Of a stretch of 64,000 nt of DNA, positions 55,325 to 64,000 are shown in pieces. The number at the start of each line of letters is the position of its first letter. Within the stretch, counting starts at the first letter, position 1. The notes under the pieces are model-generated. The model did not search any database, had not been told where the DNA came from, and saw only the letters and a program-made list of their open reading frames with translations. The translations under genes and the position numbers were made by a program. This DNA is from JAXLYE01 sp046351595 (GTDB lineage Bacteria; Myxococcota_A; Polyangia; Palsa-1104; JAEUJZ01): NCBI GenBank assembly GCA_046351595.1, contig JAXLYE010000007.1:186001-250000 (forward strand), written 5' to 3'.

Positions 55325-58249
55325 TTACGCGGAGCCCGCACCGCGGTACGCCACCAGCGAGTCACGGCGCGAAGACCGCCGCGCAGAGCGCGACAGGGCG
55401 AGGCCGCCGAGCGCGAGACCGAGCAGCAGCCCGACCAGCGCCGTCGACCCCGACGCCGCCGACGTGGAGGCCGTGCTGCCGATGCTGCAGCCGTACGCGA
55501 GCCCGCCGCCCGAGAGGCGGAACTGCTGCACCGCGGTGTCACGCTGCACGGTGTTGTTGCTCGGATCCGGATCCAGGACCGGGTTGCCGTTGCCGTCGCT
55601 GCCCTCGACCTTGACCACGACCGGGATGGTCGTCGCGCCGGCCGGCGGCAGCACGCTGATCACGATCGGCGCGGCGTCCGCGTCCGCGGGGATCGGCGCG
55701 GTGCGCTTGCACGTCACCTGCTCCTGCGTCTGCGTGCACTCCCAGCCCTCGCCCGCCATCACGCCGGTCACCATCGAACCCGGCGGGATCTGGTAGGTGA
55801 CGGTGGCGCTGTCCGCCGCGCCCGGGCCGTTGTTGTGGACGTTGATCGTGTACGTCACCGTCGGATCCGTCGGCGACTTGGTCTCGGTGACGGTCACCAC
55901 CAGATCCGGTCCGCCGGGCACCACCAGCACGCTGCTGCTGGCGACGTTGTCGGCGGGGTTGCTGTCGGTGAAGCCGCGTGGCGGCGTGGCCACGACGGTG
56001 TACTCGATGTTGGTGCTCATCTGCGTGTTCGGCACCATCGTCGTCACGGTATAGGTCAGCATCGCGCCCGCCGGCAGGTTCACCGCCGTCGGCAGGCTGC
56101 CCGTGCCCGAGCTCGCGGGGCAGGTCGCGTTGTCGCTGGCGGTGCAGGTCCAGCGCACGCTGCCGGCGTCATAGGCGGGCTGGAACGAGTCGGTCAGCGA
56201 GGCGCCGACCAGCGGCAGCGTGCCGTTGTTCTTCACCGTCACCGTGTACGTGACGGTCGAGCCCGGGGTCACGCCGGCCTGCGACGGGCTGCGCGTGATC
56301 GCCACGCTCAGGTCGGTCGCCACCGTCGGGCAGGTCTTGGTCGTCATGTCGCACTGGCGGCCGCCGCAGTCGGTGTTGTTGTTGCAGCCGCAGATGCCGC
56401 CGGGCAGGCACACGCCGCCGGTGCTGGTAGGCAGGCAGTTGGTGGTGTTGGTTGCGGAGCACTGCGTGCAGGTCTTGGTCGTGGCGTTGCAGATCGTGCC
56501 GCTCGGGCAGTCGCCGTCCATGCGGCAGATGCACTGCGGCGGCGTCGCCGTGGTGTCGCAGATCGGCGCGGTCACCGGGCACTCGTTGCTGTTGCCGCAG
56601 GTCGAGACCTGGAACACCGTCGGCGCGCCCGGCGTGGTGCCGTTGCCCGTCGGCCACGTCGAGGGCTCGGTGTTGCCCTGCATGGTCGCGGTCTGGCCCT
56701 GCGCGCTGATCTGCGCCTGGTTCGCGATAAGGCCGGTGGCGCCGCTGTTGACGGTGACGCGGAACTTGAAGGTCGACGGCGCGTCCGTGGTGGTGATGGT
56801 GCCGCCCTGGGTGGCGTTGGCGCCGGTGCCCAGGCGCGCGACCACGGTGCGGGTGTTGGTGACGTACTCGGCCTGGTCATCGCCGGCGGCGTCGGTCTTG
56901 TTGCCGGCGTTGGGGCCCGCGGTGATCTGCAGCGAGCCCGGGACGAAGGTGACCAGCGCCGGCAGGACGTCGCGCACGGTGACGTTGGTGCCCGGATCCG
57001 AGCCGCTGTTGCCGACGGTGATCGTGTACTCGATGACGTCGCCGGGCAGGACGCGCCCGTCCGAGCGCGTGGTGTTGACGAAGGTCTTGTTCGAGCCCGA
57101 GAGCACCGGCCGGATCGACGCAAAGCCGGTGACCAGCGTGCCGATGAGCATCTCGTCGTTCTGGCTCGCGGCCTCGAACGTCGCCTGCGTGTCGCCGGCC
57201 TTGACCAGCGCGGTGATGTCGACGACGTCGATGTCCAGGCCGCTCATGCTGCCGGCGGTGCCGAGCAGCTGCGGCAGGTCGCCCTTGACCGACACCGCGG
57301 TGCCGAGCTGCGAGCGCGTGGAGTTGAAGAAGTTGTTGGCCGGGTTCAGCGTGTTCGACAGCGTCATGCCGTTGAACTTGACGGTGTCGCCGCTGATGTC
57401 GGAGTCACCCTCGTAGCCGACGACGGCGAGGCGGCCCTCGGCGCCGGTGCTCGGCACCAGGAAGCCCGACAGCGTGCTCGTGACCGAGCTGTTCCGCAGG
57501 TAGTCGAAGCCGTCGAACAGCGTCAGGTTGCGGACCGGCTCGGTGTCGAGCTTGTAGAAGACGACCAGGTGCCAGCTGCTGTACGTGACGTCGCTGGTGA
57601 TCAGCACGCCGGCGAGGTTGCGCAGGCTGAAGCTGTTGAAGCCGGACACGCGGTAGGCGCCGCTGCCGGTGCTGCGCACGAACGCGGTGACGTCGGCCGA
57701 GCCCTGGAAGTACTCCTGTCCGCCCTGGGTGATGGTCTTGAAGTCGGCGCCCGCGGCAGTGACGTCCAGGCGCCGCTGCGACGCCGGGTACTCGATGGTG
57801 GCGGTGTTGCCGCCGGCGCTGCGCAGCGAGGACCAGTACAGCCGCGCGTACGTGACCGTGGCGCCGGCCGGAACGTTCAGCAGCGCGGTGCTGCGCGAAA
57901 GACCCGGGCCGAGGGGGCTGAGCAGGTTGTCCGTCGTGGCCTGGCCGTTCACCGGGAAGTCCGAGCGCCAGTAGCCGTCGATGCCGCTGTCCGGATCGAT
58001 CGTGATGATGCCGCCGCACAAGAGCGTCGTGTCGCCGACCACGGGGGACGGCGCGCGACAGTCCTGACCGATGGTGTTGCCGACGACGAGGAAGTTGCCG
58101 CGATCGTCGGTCGAGTAGCGCTTGGCCGGAGCCGCGCTGGCCGGCGCCGATACGCCCAGGCACAGGAGCCCCGCGAGCAGCATGGCCAGAGAACAAAATG
58201 ACTTTTTGAGTACGTTCATAGGTGTTGATGCAAGGATCTGTGTGTTCAT
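55325..58249 (-). CDS. DUF11-repeat surface protein with MYXO-CTERM-like tail
   Basis: 974 aa from ATG 58249 (a second ATG is at 58219). Signal peptide (LAMLLAGLLCLGVSAPASA). The N-terminal half looks beta-rich (PVNGQATTDNLLSPLGPGLS region). A DUF11 domain follows (LPGDVIEYTITVGNSGSD), then a Cys-rich EGF/Dickkopf-like section (CICRMDGDCPSGTICN, CGCNNNTDCGGRQCD), then two more DUF11-like domains (GSTVTYTVTVKNNGTLPL, DPTVTYTINVHNNGPGAAD). The C terminus has Gly-Cys (YGCSIGS), a hydrophobic helix (TALVGLLLGLALGGLALS) and Arg residues, the layout of MYXO-CTERM sorting tails. It is probably exported and processed at the cell surface, perhaps in adhesion. Confidence 0.87.
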   Translation of the reverse strand: MNTQILASTPMNVLKKSFCSLAMLLAGLLCLGVSAPASAAPAKRYSTDDRGNFLVVGNTIGQDCRAPSPVVGDTTLLCGGIITIDPDSGIDGYWRSDFPVNGQATTDNLLSPLGPGLSRSTALLNVPAGATVTYARLYWSSLRSAGGNTATIEYPASQRRLDVTAAGADFKTITQGGQEYFQGSADVTAFVRSTGSGAYRVSGFNSFSLRNLAGVLITSDVTYSSWHLVVFYKLDTEPVRNLTLFDGFDYLRNSSVTSTLSGFLVPSTGAEGRLAVVGYEGDSDISGDTVKFNGMTLSNTLNPANNFFNSTRSQLGTAVSVKGDLPQLLGTAGSMSGLDIDVVDITALVKAGDTQATFEAASQNDEMLIGTLVTGFASIRPVLSGSNKTFVNTTRSDGRVLPGDVIEYTITVGNSGSDPGTNVTVRDVLPALVTFVPGSLQITAGPNAGNKTDAAGDDQAEYVTNTRTVVARLGTGANATQGGTITTTDAPSTFKFRVTVNSGATGLIANQAQISAQGQTATMQGNTEPSTWPTGNGTTPGAPTVFQVSTCGNSNECPVTAPICDTTATPPQCICRMDGDCPSGTICNATTKTCTQCSATNTTNCLPTSTGGVCLPGGICGCNNNTDCGGRQCDMTTKTCPTVATDLSVAITRSPSQAGVTPGSTVTYTVTVKNNGTLPLVGASLTDSFQPAYDAGSVRWTCTASDNATCPASSGTGSLPTAVNLPAGAMLTYTVTTMVPNTQMSTNIEYTVVATPPRGFTDSNPADNVASSSVLVVPGGPDLVVTVTETKSPTDPTVTYTINVHNNGPGAADSATVTYQIPPGSMVTGVMAGEGWECTQTQEQVTCKRTAPIPADADAAPIVISVLPPAGATTIPVVVKVEGSDGNGNPVLDPDPSNNTVQRDTAVQQFRLSGGGLAYGCSIGSTASTSAASGSTALVGLLLGLALGGLALSRSARRSSRRDSLVAYRGAGSA

Positions 58250-58300
58250 TGTCTGCTTCCCCCCGTTAACTACGTTTCCTCGGTAATGGTCTGTCGGGTT

Positions 58301-58314
58301 TCTCCGATCGGAGA
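58301..58314. promoter_or_regulatory. 14-bp perfect palindrome upstream of the DUF11 gene
   Basis: TCTCCGATCGGAGA, 52 bp upstream of the DUF11 ATG, in the 288-bp gap to the divergent FHA regulator gene. The lack of a loop suggests a dimeric repressor/activator site rather than a hairpin. The regulator is unknown. Confidence 0.55.
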
Positions 58315-58537
58315 CGGCGCTTCCTGGCGTTCCGCTAAAAAGACCCCCCTCGAAACCGCCCGCACAGGCGCGGTTCTCGACGGAAGCAGTGTAGTGGGAC
58401 CCCTGAGCCATGCGCCCCTAAGACGCAAGACGGATGCCACATTCTGTCCGCCGACTTGTGCGGCCCAGCACGCCCTGAACCCCCCAGCTCAGACGTCTGC
58501 AAGCTCTCCGAGAGCTTAGGTTCTAGGATATGATCCA

Positions 58538-60289
58538 GTGGCTCTCATGCCACTCCTTCGGATCAAAGCTCCGGACGAAGACACTCCGGTCACCGTGAAG
58601 CTGGCCCCGGGCTCGGCCTTTCTCGTCGGGAGACAGCCCAACCCAACCAAGCTCCCGTACCTTCTGCAGTCGCTCCTGCGCGGCGTAAACCTGGTAAAGG
58701 TACCGCTGTCCTCGCAGCGCGTCTCGGCCAACCACCTGCTCGTGACGCTGCAGGAAGACGGCGTGCAGCTGTTCGATCTGGGAAGCCGCAACGGCACCGC
58801 CGTGCAGCTCCAGCCGCAGCTGCGCGCGCAGCTGGAGACCAGCGCCGACGTGCTGGTCGAGCTGGCGCCCGGCTCGGCGGTCGGCGATCCCGGCGAGGCG
58901 CCGCAGCCGGCGGAGTGGAAGAGCGAAGAGGAGTTCTCGGCCGCGGTCGTCGCCGCGCTGCAGAACTGGTTCGAGCGCATCGAGGTCAGCGCGGTCCTTT
59001 TGATCCGCCCGCCGGGCCAGCGCTCCGAGGACACGCCGCTGCGCGGCAGCAGCTTCATGCTCGCCGACGGCAACCAGCTCTTCGTCACCGCCAACCCGAC
59101 CGCGACGCTCGGCACCAGCTGGAACGACCTGCTCGATCAGGTCCAGAAGTACGTCCTCGATCAGAACAGCCGCTTCGAGCAGCTGCAGGGACACGACGAA
59201 GGGTTCGTGCTCGCCTCGCCGCTCATCCGCGCCGTGCAGCGCGAGATCGCAGAGGCCGCGGCGTGGGGAACGCGCGTCGTGCTGCTTGGCGCCACCGGTG
59301 TCGGCAAGGACATGCTGGCGCGCTGCTACCACATCCACTCGCGCCAGACGCGCGGTCCGTATGCGTCCCTGAACTGCGGGCTGCTGAAAGAGAACCTTTT
59401 GTACGCGCAGCTGTTCGGTGCGCGCCGCGGCTCCTTCACCGGCTGCGTCGCCGACATCACCGGCGTGGTCGAGACCGCACACGAGGGCACGCTGTTCCTC
59501 GATGAGGTCGGCGAGATGGATCTGGAGGTCCAGAAGGCGCTTTTGCGCTTCCTGGACAGCAAGGGCGAGTACCAGCGCCTGGGCGAGCCGCGACCGCGCC
59601 GCGCCAGCGTGCAGATCGTCTGCGCCACCAACATCGAGCTCGACGATCCCTCGCGCCGCCACGGCCGCTTCCGCGAGGACCTGTGGTACCGCATCGCCGG
59701 CAAGGTCGTGCACGTGCCGCCGCTGCGCTCGCGACCGGACGATCTCATCGCGTTCCTGCGCAGCCGCACGCTCAAGGGCGGCACCATGAAGGTCTACGAC
59801 GCCCTCAGCCCGACCGCGCTGCGGCGCGTGCTGGAAGACGAGTGGCCCGGCAACTTCCGCGACCTCGAGAGCTTCATCGATCGCCTGCCCAGCGTCACGC
59901 GCGCGCAGAGCATCGAGGCCGACACCTGCACCACCATCTTGCGCGAGGGCCGTGGCGAGGCGCGCCTGCCGGTGCGCGAGTCCGAGCCGAGTCCCACCGG
60001 CACCGCGGCGCAGTGGCAGGATCTCATCGGCATCGCGCTGTCCGCCTTCGTCCGCGATCACGGCGTGCACCCCAAGAGCTGGGGCCAGATCACGCAGCTC
60101 ACCGAGCGGTACATCAAGCCGGTGTTCATCGCGCACTCGACGGGCATGACGCAGCTTGACGAGCTGCACAAGAACGTCAACTTCTCCGAGCTCGCCCGCC
60201 GCCTCAACATCGCCGACGGCACCACCGTCAAGCAGCACCTGGGCCGCTACATCATGCGGTTCCGCCAGAACAAGACGACCGATACCTGA
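58538..60289 (+). CDS. FHA-domain sigma54-type enhancer-binding protein
   Basis: 583 aa. The GTG at 58538 has TAGGA at ideal distance; ATG at 58547 is possible. The N-terminal FHA domain (residues ~15-95; FLVGRQ, SSQRVSANHLLV, LFDLGSRNGTAV) binds phosphothreonine, so a Ser/Thr kinase should control it. After a linker comes an AAA+ module: Walker A GATGVGKD, Walker B GTLFLDEVGE and sensor ATNIELDD. The sigma54-contact loop reads GSFTGC in place of GAFTGA. The C terminus (NFSELARRLNIADGTTVKQHL) looks helix-turn-helix-like but is not a typical Fis domain. It is divergent from the DUF11 gene. Confidence 0.88.
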   Translation: MALMPLLRIKAPDEDTPVTVKLAPGSAFLVGRQPNPTKLPYLLQSLLRGVNLVKVPLSSQRVSANHLLVTLQEDGVQLFDLGSRNGTAVQLQPQLRAQLETSADVLVELAPGSAVGDPGEAPQPAEWKSEEEFSAAVVAALQNWFERIEVSAVLLIRPPGQRSEDTPLRGSSFMLADGNQLFVTANPTATLGTSWNDLLDQVQKYVLDQNSRFEQLQGHDEGFVLASPLIRAVQREIAEAAAWGTRVVLLGATGVGKDMLARCYHIHSRQTRGPYASLNCGLLKENLLYAQLFGARRGSFTGCVADITGVVETAHEGTLFLDEVGEMDLEVQKALLRFLDSKGEYQRLGEPRPRRASVQIVCATNIELDDPSRRHGRFREDLWYRIAGKVVHVPPLRSRPDDLIAFLRSRTLKGGTMKVYDALSPTALRRVLEDEWPGNFRDLESFIDRLPSVTRAQSIEADTCTTILREGRGEARLPVRESEPSPTGTAAQWQDLIGIALSAFVRDHGVHPKSWGQITQLTERYIKPVFIAHSTGMTQLDELHKNVNFSELARRLNIADGTTVKQHLGRYIMRFRQNKTTDT

Positions 60290-60354
60290 GCCGCGGCCCG
60301 TCGCTGCGCCGCCTGCGGTTTTCGCGCCGCGCGGCGATTGCGTACCATGGGCGC

Positions 60355-60855
60355 ATGTTCCACAAGAACGCTCACTGTTCCTTTTGTGGCCACGCCTTCG
60401 CCTCGCAGCAGCCCTGGCCGCGGCAGTGCGTGGCGTGCCTCAACACCACCTACCGCAACCCGCTGCCGGTGTCGGTCGTGCTGGTGCCGCTCGGCAGCGG
60501 CCTGCTCGTCGTGCGCCGCGGCATCGAGCCGCGCAAGGGCCAGCTGGCGCTTCCCGGCGGCTTCATCGAGGTCGGCGAGAGCTGGCAGCAGGCCGGCGCG
60601 CGCGAGGTCCGCGAAGAGACCGGCCTGATCCTGTCGGCCGAGGAGATCCGCGACTTCCGCGTGCTCAGCGCGCCCGACGGCACGGTCCTCATCTTCGGCC
60701 TGGCCGAGCCGCGCGAGGAGTCGGCGCTGCCCGCGCTCGTGCCCAACCCCGAGACCGAGGCGCTGGAGATCCTGCGCGCGCCGGCGCCGCTCGCCTTCCC
60801 GCTGCACACCCAGATCGCCGTCGAGTATTTCGCCCGCCGCGGCCACGGCGCCTGA
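60355..60855 (+). CDS. Nudix hydrolase with N-terminal zinc ribbon
   Basis: 166 aa. A CxxC-x~13-CxxC zinc ribbon (HCSFCGH, QCVACLN) precedes the Nudix fold. The Nudix box GGFIEVGESWQQAGAREVREETGL matches Gx5Ex7REUxEExGU exactly, so it should be a Mg-dependent hydrolase of nucleoside diphosphates linked to another group. The ribbon recalls NudC-like enzymes, but the protein is shorter, so the substrate is open. No signal peptide. Confidence 0.93.
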   Translation: MFHKNAHCSFCGHAFASQQPWPRQCVACLNTTYRNPLPVSVVLVPLGSGLLVVRRGIEPRKGQLALPGGFIEVGESWQQAGAREVREETGLILSAEEIRDFRVLSAPDGTVLIFGLAEPREESALPALVPNPETEALEILRAPAPLAFPLHTQIAVEYFARRGHGA

Positions 60856-61205
60856 TCGGGCGGCCCGCTGCTCGTCGTCCCGCCCGCAGGCTGAAGCCCG
60901 TCGTCCCCAGACGGCTGCCGCCGGCCGGCGCGCGGCCGCTCCGCCCTTCGGCTAGTTGCAACCAACCAGCAACAAGCCAGGGCCCGGTTCGCCGGCTCCT
61001 CCGCCGCGCCTCGACCCCGCGAAAAAAACTTCCGCACCGCTGGGCGGCGCAGTATCTGTTCTTTGCAACTGCCGCGGGTCTGTGCAGCTGCTGCTGGTCC
61101 ACCTCCTGTTTCTCTGGCGGCGGCGGCCCCCCGCGGCTCGATCACCCCGACGAGAGATGCCCCTGACCGGGCCCGGCCGGCTCGACCCCCAACCTGGAAC
61201 CGTGA
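60856..61205. other. intergenic gap between Nudix and PilZ genes
   Basis: 350 bp of GC-rich, low-information sequence. Frames on both strands here are Arg/Pro-rich shadows. An AAAAAAAC run near 61021 stands out. I find no gene, repeat or convincing promoter. Confidence 0.55.
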
Positions 61206-61799
61206 ATGGCAAAACTCCCCTCGCTCGCCAAGGATCGTCGCGCCTCCCGCCACCAGGCTCCGCTCGGCGCCAGCCACGAAGCCGACCCGCCCAGCGTGCC
61301 CAGCTCGCCGGAGCAGCCGGGGCACATCGAGCGCCGCAGCGGCGCCGATCGCCGCCAGTACGAGCGCGTGCTCGTCGACTGGGCCGTCGACTACCGCGCC
61401 TCGGACACCTTCTTGTTCGCGTACATCTCGGACATCAGCGCGATGGGAATCTTCGTGCGCACGCCAAACCCCGAGCCGGCGGGCACGCGCCTCAACCTGC
61501 GCTTCTCCCCTCCGGGCGGCCAGCTCGTCGAGCTGGAGGCGCAGGTCATCTGGATCAACCCGCCGCGCGACGACGACGAGGAGAACCGCCAGCCGGGCAT
61601 GGGCCTGCAGTTCGTCGACCTGTCGCCGGCGCAGCGCGAGCAGGTGCTGCGGCTGGTCCGCACCTTCGCCTATCTGCCGGATGAGGAAGACGGCGAGGAC
61701 GCCGAGGACGCCGACAGCGCGGACGGCGGCGACGAGAGCGCGGCCGGGGTGCTGGCCAGCGCCGAGCGCCGGCGCGGTCGCAAGCCCGCTCTCTGCTGA
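61206..61799 (+). CDS. PilZ-domain protein
   Basis: 197 aa. A disordered N terminus (1-~40) is followed by the PilZ fold: the Arg motif RRSGADRRQYERVLVDWAVDY and DISAMGIFV (DxSxxG) correspond to the two c-di-GMP-binding loops. LEAQVIWINPP and GMGLQFVDLSP complete it. The C terminus is acidic (DEEDGEDAEDADSADGG). In myxobacteria PilZ proteins affect motility, polysaccharide and development; the target here is unknown. Confidence 0.88.
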   Translation: MAKLPSLAKDRRASRHQAPLGASHEADPPSVPSSPEQPGHIERRSGADRRQYERVLVDWAVDYRASDTFLFAYISDISAMGIFVRTPNPEPAGTRLNLRFSPPGGQLVELEAQVIWINPPRDDDEENRQPGMGLQFVDLSPAQREQVLRLVRTFAYLPDEEDGEDAEDADSADGGDESAAGVLASAERRRGRKPALC

Positions 61800-61894
61800 C
61801 CTGCGCCGCCGGCGCGCGGGCCGAGCCTAGTCGCCCCGCTACGACGGGGACGCGGACCCGCTGCGCTTGACGCGCCCGATCCGGGCGGAGCAAA

Positions 61895-61911
61895 ATGCAA
61901 CCTAGTTGCAT
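61895..61911. promoter_or_regulatory. perfect dyad just before a TonB-receptor start codon
   Basis: ATGCAAC-CTA-GTTGCAT (7-bp arms, 3-bp centre) ends 2 bp before the ATG at 61914. The position would let a bound regulator block transcription or translation start. Metal-responsive Fur/Zur-type regulators often use such dyads at TonB receptors, but the identity is inference. Confidence 0.6.
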
Positions 61912-61913
61912 CT

Positions 61914-64000
61914 ATGCCCGCCCTGTCTTCAATCCGCCGCCGCCGCCGGCTGGCCCTGATCGCGCTCGCTGCCGTCGCTGCACCGGCCCACGCCGACGAG
62001 CCGACCGCGCCTGCCCCGGCCGCCGAGTCGCCCCGGCCCGGCCCGCCCGCCGCCTCCAGCGCGACCCCAGGCCCGACCGCGACCGCAAGCCCGACCACGC
62101 CGACCGACGACGCCGCGGAGCCGGGCTCGCACGCGCAGTTCGGCGCGCGGGTCCGCGGGGCCCGCCTGCAGGGCGAGCGCGCGGTCTCGGATCTGCAGCT
62201 TACGGTCGGCGAGCTGCGCTCGGTGCCGCGCCGCAACGCCGCCGAGCTCTTGACGCTGGCGCCCGGGATCCTCCTGACCAACCACGGCGGCGAGGGCCAC
62301 GCCCAGCGCGTCTTTCTGCGCGGCTTCGACGCGCGCGAGGGCCAGGACCTCGAGTTTACCGTCGGCGGCGTGCCGATCAACGAGGTCGCGACCGCGCACG
62401 GCCAGGGCTACGCCGACACCCACTTCATCATCCCCGAGACCGTCGAGTCGCTGCGTGTCATCGAAGGCCCCTTCGATCCGCGGCAGGGCGACTTCGCGGT
62501 GGCGGGCAGCGCCGACTACCAGCTCGCGGTCCCCGAGCGCGGGCTGCGCACGAGCTACCGCGGCGGCTCGTGGAACAGCCACCGCCTGCTGCTCTTGTGG
62601 GCGCCCGACGCGTCGCTGCGGCACGGCCTCGGCGAGGACGGCACCTTCGGCGCGGTCGAGCTGGCGCAGAGCGACGGCTACGGGCCGAACCGCTTCTCGC
62701 AGCGCGCCGCCGCCACCGCGCAGTGGGAGCTGCGCCTCGGCGAGGCCGGCCGCCTGCGCCTGTTGGCGATGAGCTACGCGACGCGCTTCCAGAGCCCGGG
62801 CGTGCTGCGCCAGGACGACTACCTGAGCGGCCGCAAGGAGTTCTTCGACACCTACGACACGGGCCAGGGCGGCGACGCGCAGCGCCACATGTTCTCGGCC
62901 GCGGCCAGCGGTCGCCTGGGCCGCACGCAGCTTACGCAGCAGGCCTTCGTGATCGTGCGCGAGCTCCGGCTGCGCGAGAACCTCACCGGCTTCCTGCTCG
63001 ATCCGCAGCGACTCGGGCAGGCCATGCGCGGCGCGGATCCGCAGCGCGGCGATCTGCTCGATCAGCACACCTCGGAGCTCACGGTCGGCGCCCGCGGCAG
63101 CCTGCGCATCGAGGGCGAGGTCCTGGGCCAGCTGCAGCGCATCGAGGCCGGCTACTACGCGCGCCACGACCGCACCGAGGCCGAGCAGCTGCGCCTGCGC
63201 CGCCCCGACCTCGGCGGCACCGCGATCACGCCGTACCGCACCGACTTCCGCTTCGGCGCCGGCGAGACCAACGTCGCCGGCTACCTCGACGCCGAGCTGC
63301 GGCTGACGCGCTTTGTGACCCTGCGCGGCGGCGTGCGCGGCGACTTCTTCCTGTTCGACGTGCAGAACCGCTGCGCGCAGATGAACGTGGTGATGCCCGG
63401 CGCGCCGCTCGATCAGGAGTGCTACTCGCTCGACCGCTACGGCTACCGCAACCCGACGGATCGCAAGAGCGCCACCGGTCTCGTCGTGCAGCCGCGGGTG
63501 GCGCTGCAGGTGCAGCCGGTGCGCGGGCTGACGATCGCGGGCAGCTACGGGCACGGCGCGCGCTCCGCCGATCCCTTATACCTCGCCGACGGGGATGACG
63601 CGCCCTTCGCGCAGATCCGCGCCGGCGAGGGCGGGGTGCTGTTCAGCCGCACGCTCGGCCCGGTGGCGCTGTCGACCCGCGCCGCGTTCTTCTACACCCA
63701 CGTCGACAAGGACCTGATCTTCAGTCAGACCGTCGGGCGCAACACCCTGGCCGGCGGCACGACGCGGCTCGGTGTGCTCGGCGCGCTGCGGGCCACGGCG
63801 CCGTTCGCGGACGCGGCGCTGCACGTGACCTGGGCGCGCGCGACGTTCGACGAGGACGGGCTGCTGGTGCCGTACGTCCCGGATCTGGTGGTGCGCGGCG
63901 ACCTGGCGGCACACGGTGCGCTGCCGCGCCTGCGGCTCGGCCGGGGCGGCGGGCCGATCGTCGGCTCCGTCGGGCTGGGGCTGACCTACGTGGCGCCGCG
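61914..64000 (+). CDS. TonB-dependent receptor (partial)
   Basis: At least 695 aa, cut by the right edge. The start ATG 61914 gives a signal peptide (RRRRRLALIALAAVAAPAHADE) followed by a Pro/Thr-rich spacer, where a TonB box may lie. The plug domain shows VPRRNAAELLTLAPGILLTNHGGEGHAQRVFLRGFDAREGQDLEFTVGGVPINE and SLRVIEGPFDPRQGDFAVAGS. The remainder is a 22-strand-type barrel (alternating aromatic strands, QLRLRRPDLGGTAITPYRTDFRFGAGE). The substrate is unknown; the upstream dyad hints at metal control. Confidence 0.9.
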   Translation, partial: MPALSSIRRRRRLALIALAAVAAPAHADEPTAPAPAAESPRPGPPAASSATPGPTATASPTTPTDDAAEPGSHAQFGARVRGARLQGERAVSDLQLTVGELRSVPRRNAAELLTLAPGILLTNHGGEGHAQRVFLRGFDAREGQDLEFTVGGVPINEVATAHGQGYADTHFIIPETVESLRVIEGPFDPRQGDFAVAGSADYQLAVPERGLRTSYRGGSWNSHRLLLLWAPDASLRHGLGEDGTFGAVELAQSDGYGPNRFSQRAAATAQWELRLGEAGRLRLLAMSYATRFQSPGVLRQDDYLSGRKEFFDTYDTGQGGDAQRHMFSAAASGRLGRTQLTQQAFVIVRELRLRENLTGFLLDPQRLGQAMRGADPQRGDLLDQHTSELTVGARGSLRIEGEVLGQLQRIEAGYYARHDRTEAEQLRLRRPDLGGTAITPYRTDFRFGAGETNVAGYLDAELRLTRFVTLRGGVRGDFFLFDVQNRCAQMNVVMPGAPLDQECYSLDRYGYRNPTDRKSATGLVVQPRVALQVQPVRGLTIAGSYGHGARSADPLYLADGDDAPFAQIRAGEGGVLFSRTLGPVALSTRAAFFYTHVDKDLIFSQTVGRNTLAGGTTRLGVLGALRATAPFADAALHVTWARATFDEDGLLVPYVPDLVVRGDLAAHGALPRLRLGRGGGPIVGSVGLGLTYVAP

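Noticed and set aside
60450..61325. 291-codon minus-strand frame over Nudix and the following gap
   Set aside because: Antisense to the Nudix motifs and low-complexity elsewhere.

Overview
GC-rich, gene-dense chromosomal DNA. It most resembles a myxobacterium (Myxococcota, perhaps the Haliangium/Kofleriaceae or Nannocystis side). The evidence is protein content: two OmpA proteins with thrombospondin type-3 repeats, Ser/Thr kinases fused to TPR or Cache sensors, an FHA-type enhancer-binding protein, a MYXO-CTERM-like C terminus, an ADYC-domain lipoprotein, many lipoproteins and two TonB-type receptors. Assignment below phylum level is inference. I saw no tRNA, rRNA, CRISPR array, integrase or complete transposase.

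Layout. 0-6 kb: a leftward type II fatty-acid synthesis operon (small basic protein, DUF177, rpmF, plsX, fabH, fabD, fabG, acpP). 6-13 kb: lipoproteins, a Ser-Pro repeat membrane protein, an OmpA/TSP3 protein and a TPR outer-membrane protein. 12.8-14.7 kb: a two-gene unit of a nucleotidyltransferase and a 2H phosphoesterase, with patches of AT-rich codons. 14.8-20.3 kb: a HEAT/TPR protein, miaB, a gamma-carbonic anhydrase and nhaA. 20.5-30.7 kb: a TolC-MlaC pair, an Oar-like TonB receptor, a START-like protein, a prolyl-hydroxylase-like oxygenase, a cytochrome P450 and an LIC_10091-like protein. 31-36 kb: lipoproteins, a Sel1 protein, a 70-aa GTL-repeat peptide, an SRPBCC protein and a degenerate MBL-fold protein. 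36-38.4 kb: a Cache-sensor kinase.

The most striking observation is at 38.7-51.8 kb. A Ser/Thr kinase gene is split inside its catalytic loop. The first part ends at HRDIKPA (39130). The second part resumes at KPANVMI (48849) and continues through the DFG motif, the APE motif, a transmembrane helix and TPRs. Both break points carry the exact 11-mer CAAGCCAGCCA, inside a 16-bp repeat with one mismatch. Deleting one repeat copy plus the 9,728 bp between them restores one in-frame kinase of about 1,109 aa. The intervening DNA holds nine apparently ordinary genes (CotH/LTD lipoprotein, DUF2277, small lipoproteins, metallophosphoesterase, aminotransferase, methyltransferase) and a 129-bp MITE-like element, but no recognisable recombinase.

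51.7-64 kb: an ADYC lipoprotein, a second OmpA/TSP3 protein, a large DUF11 surface protein with a MYXO-CTERM-like tail, an FHA-sigma54 activator, a Nudix hydrolase, a PilZ protein and a TonB receptor cut by the right edge. Its start codon is preceded by a perfect dyad that looks like an operator.
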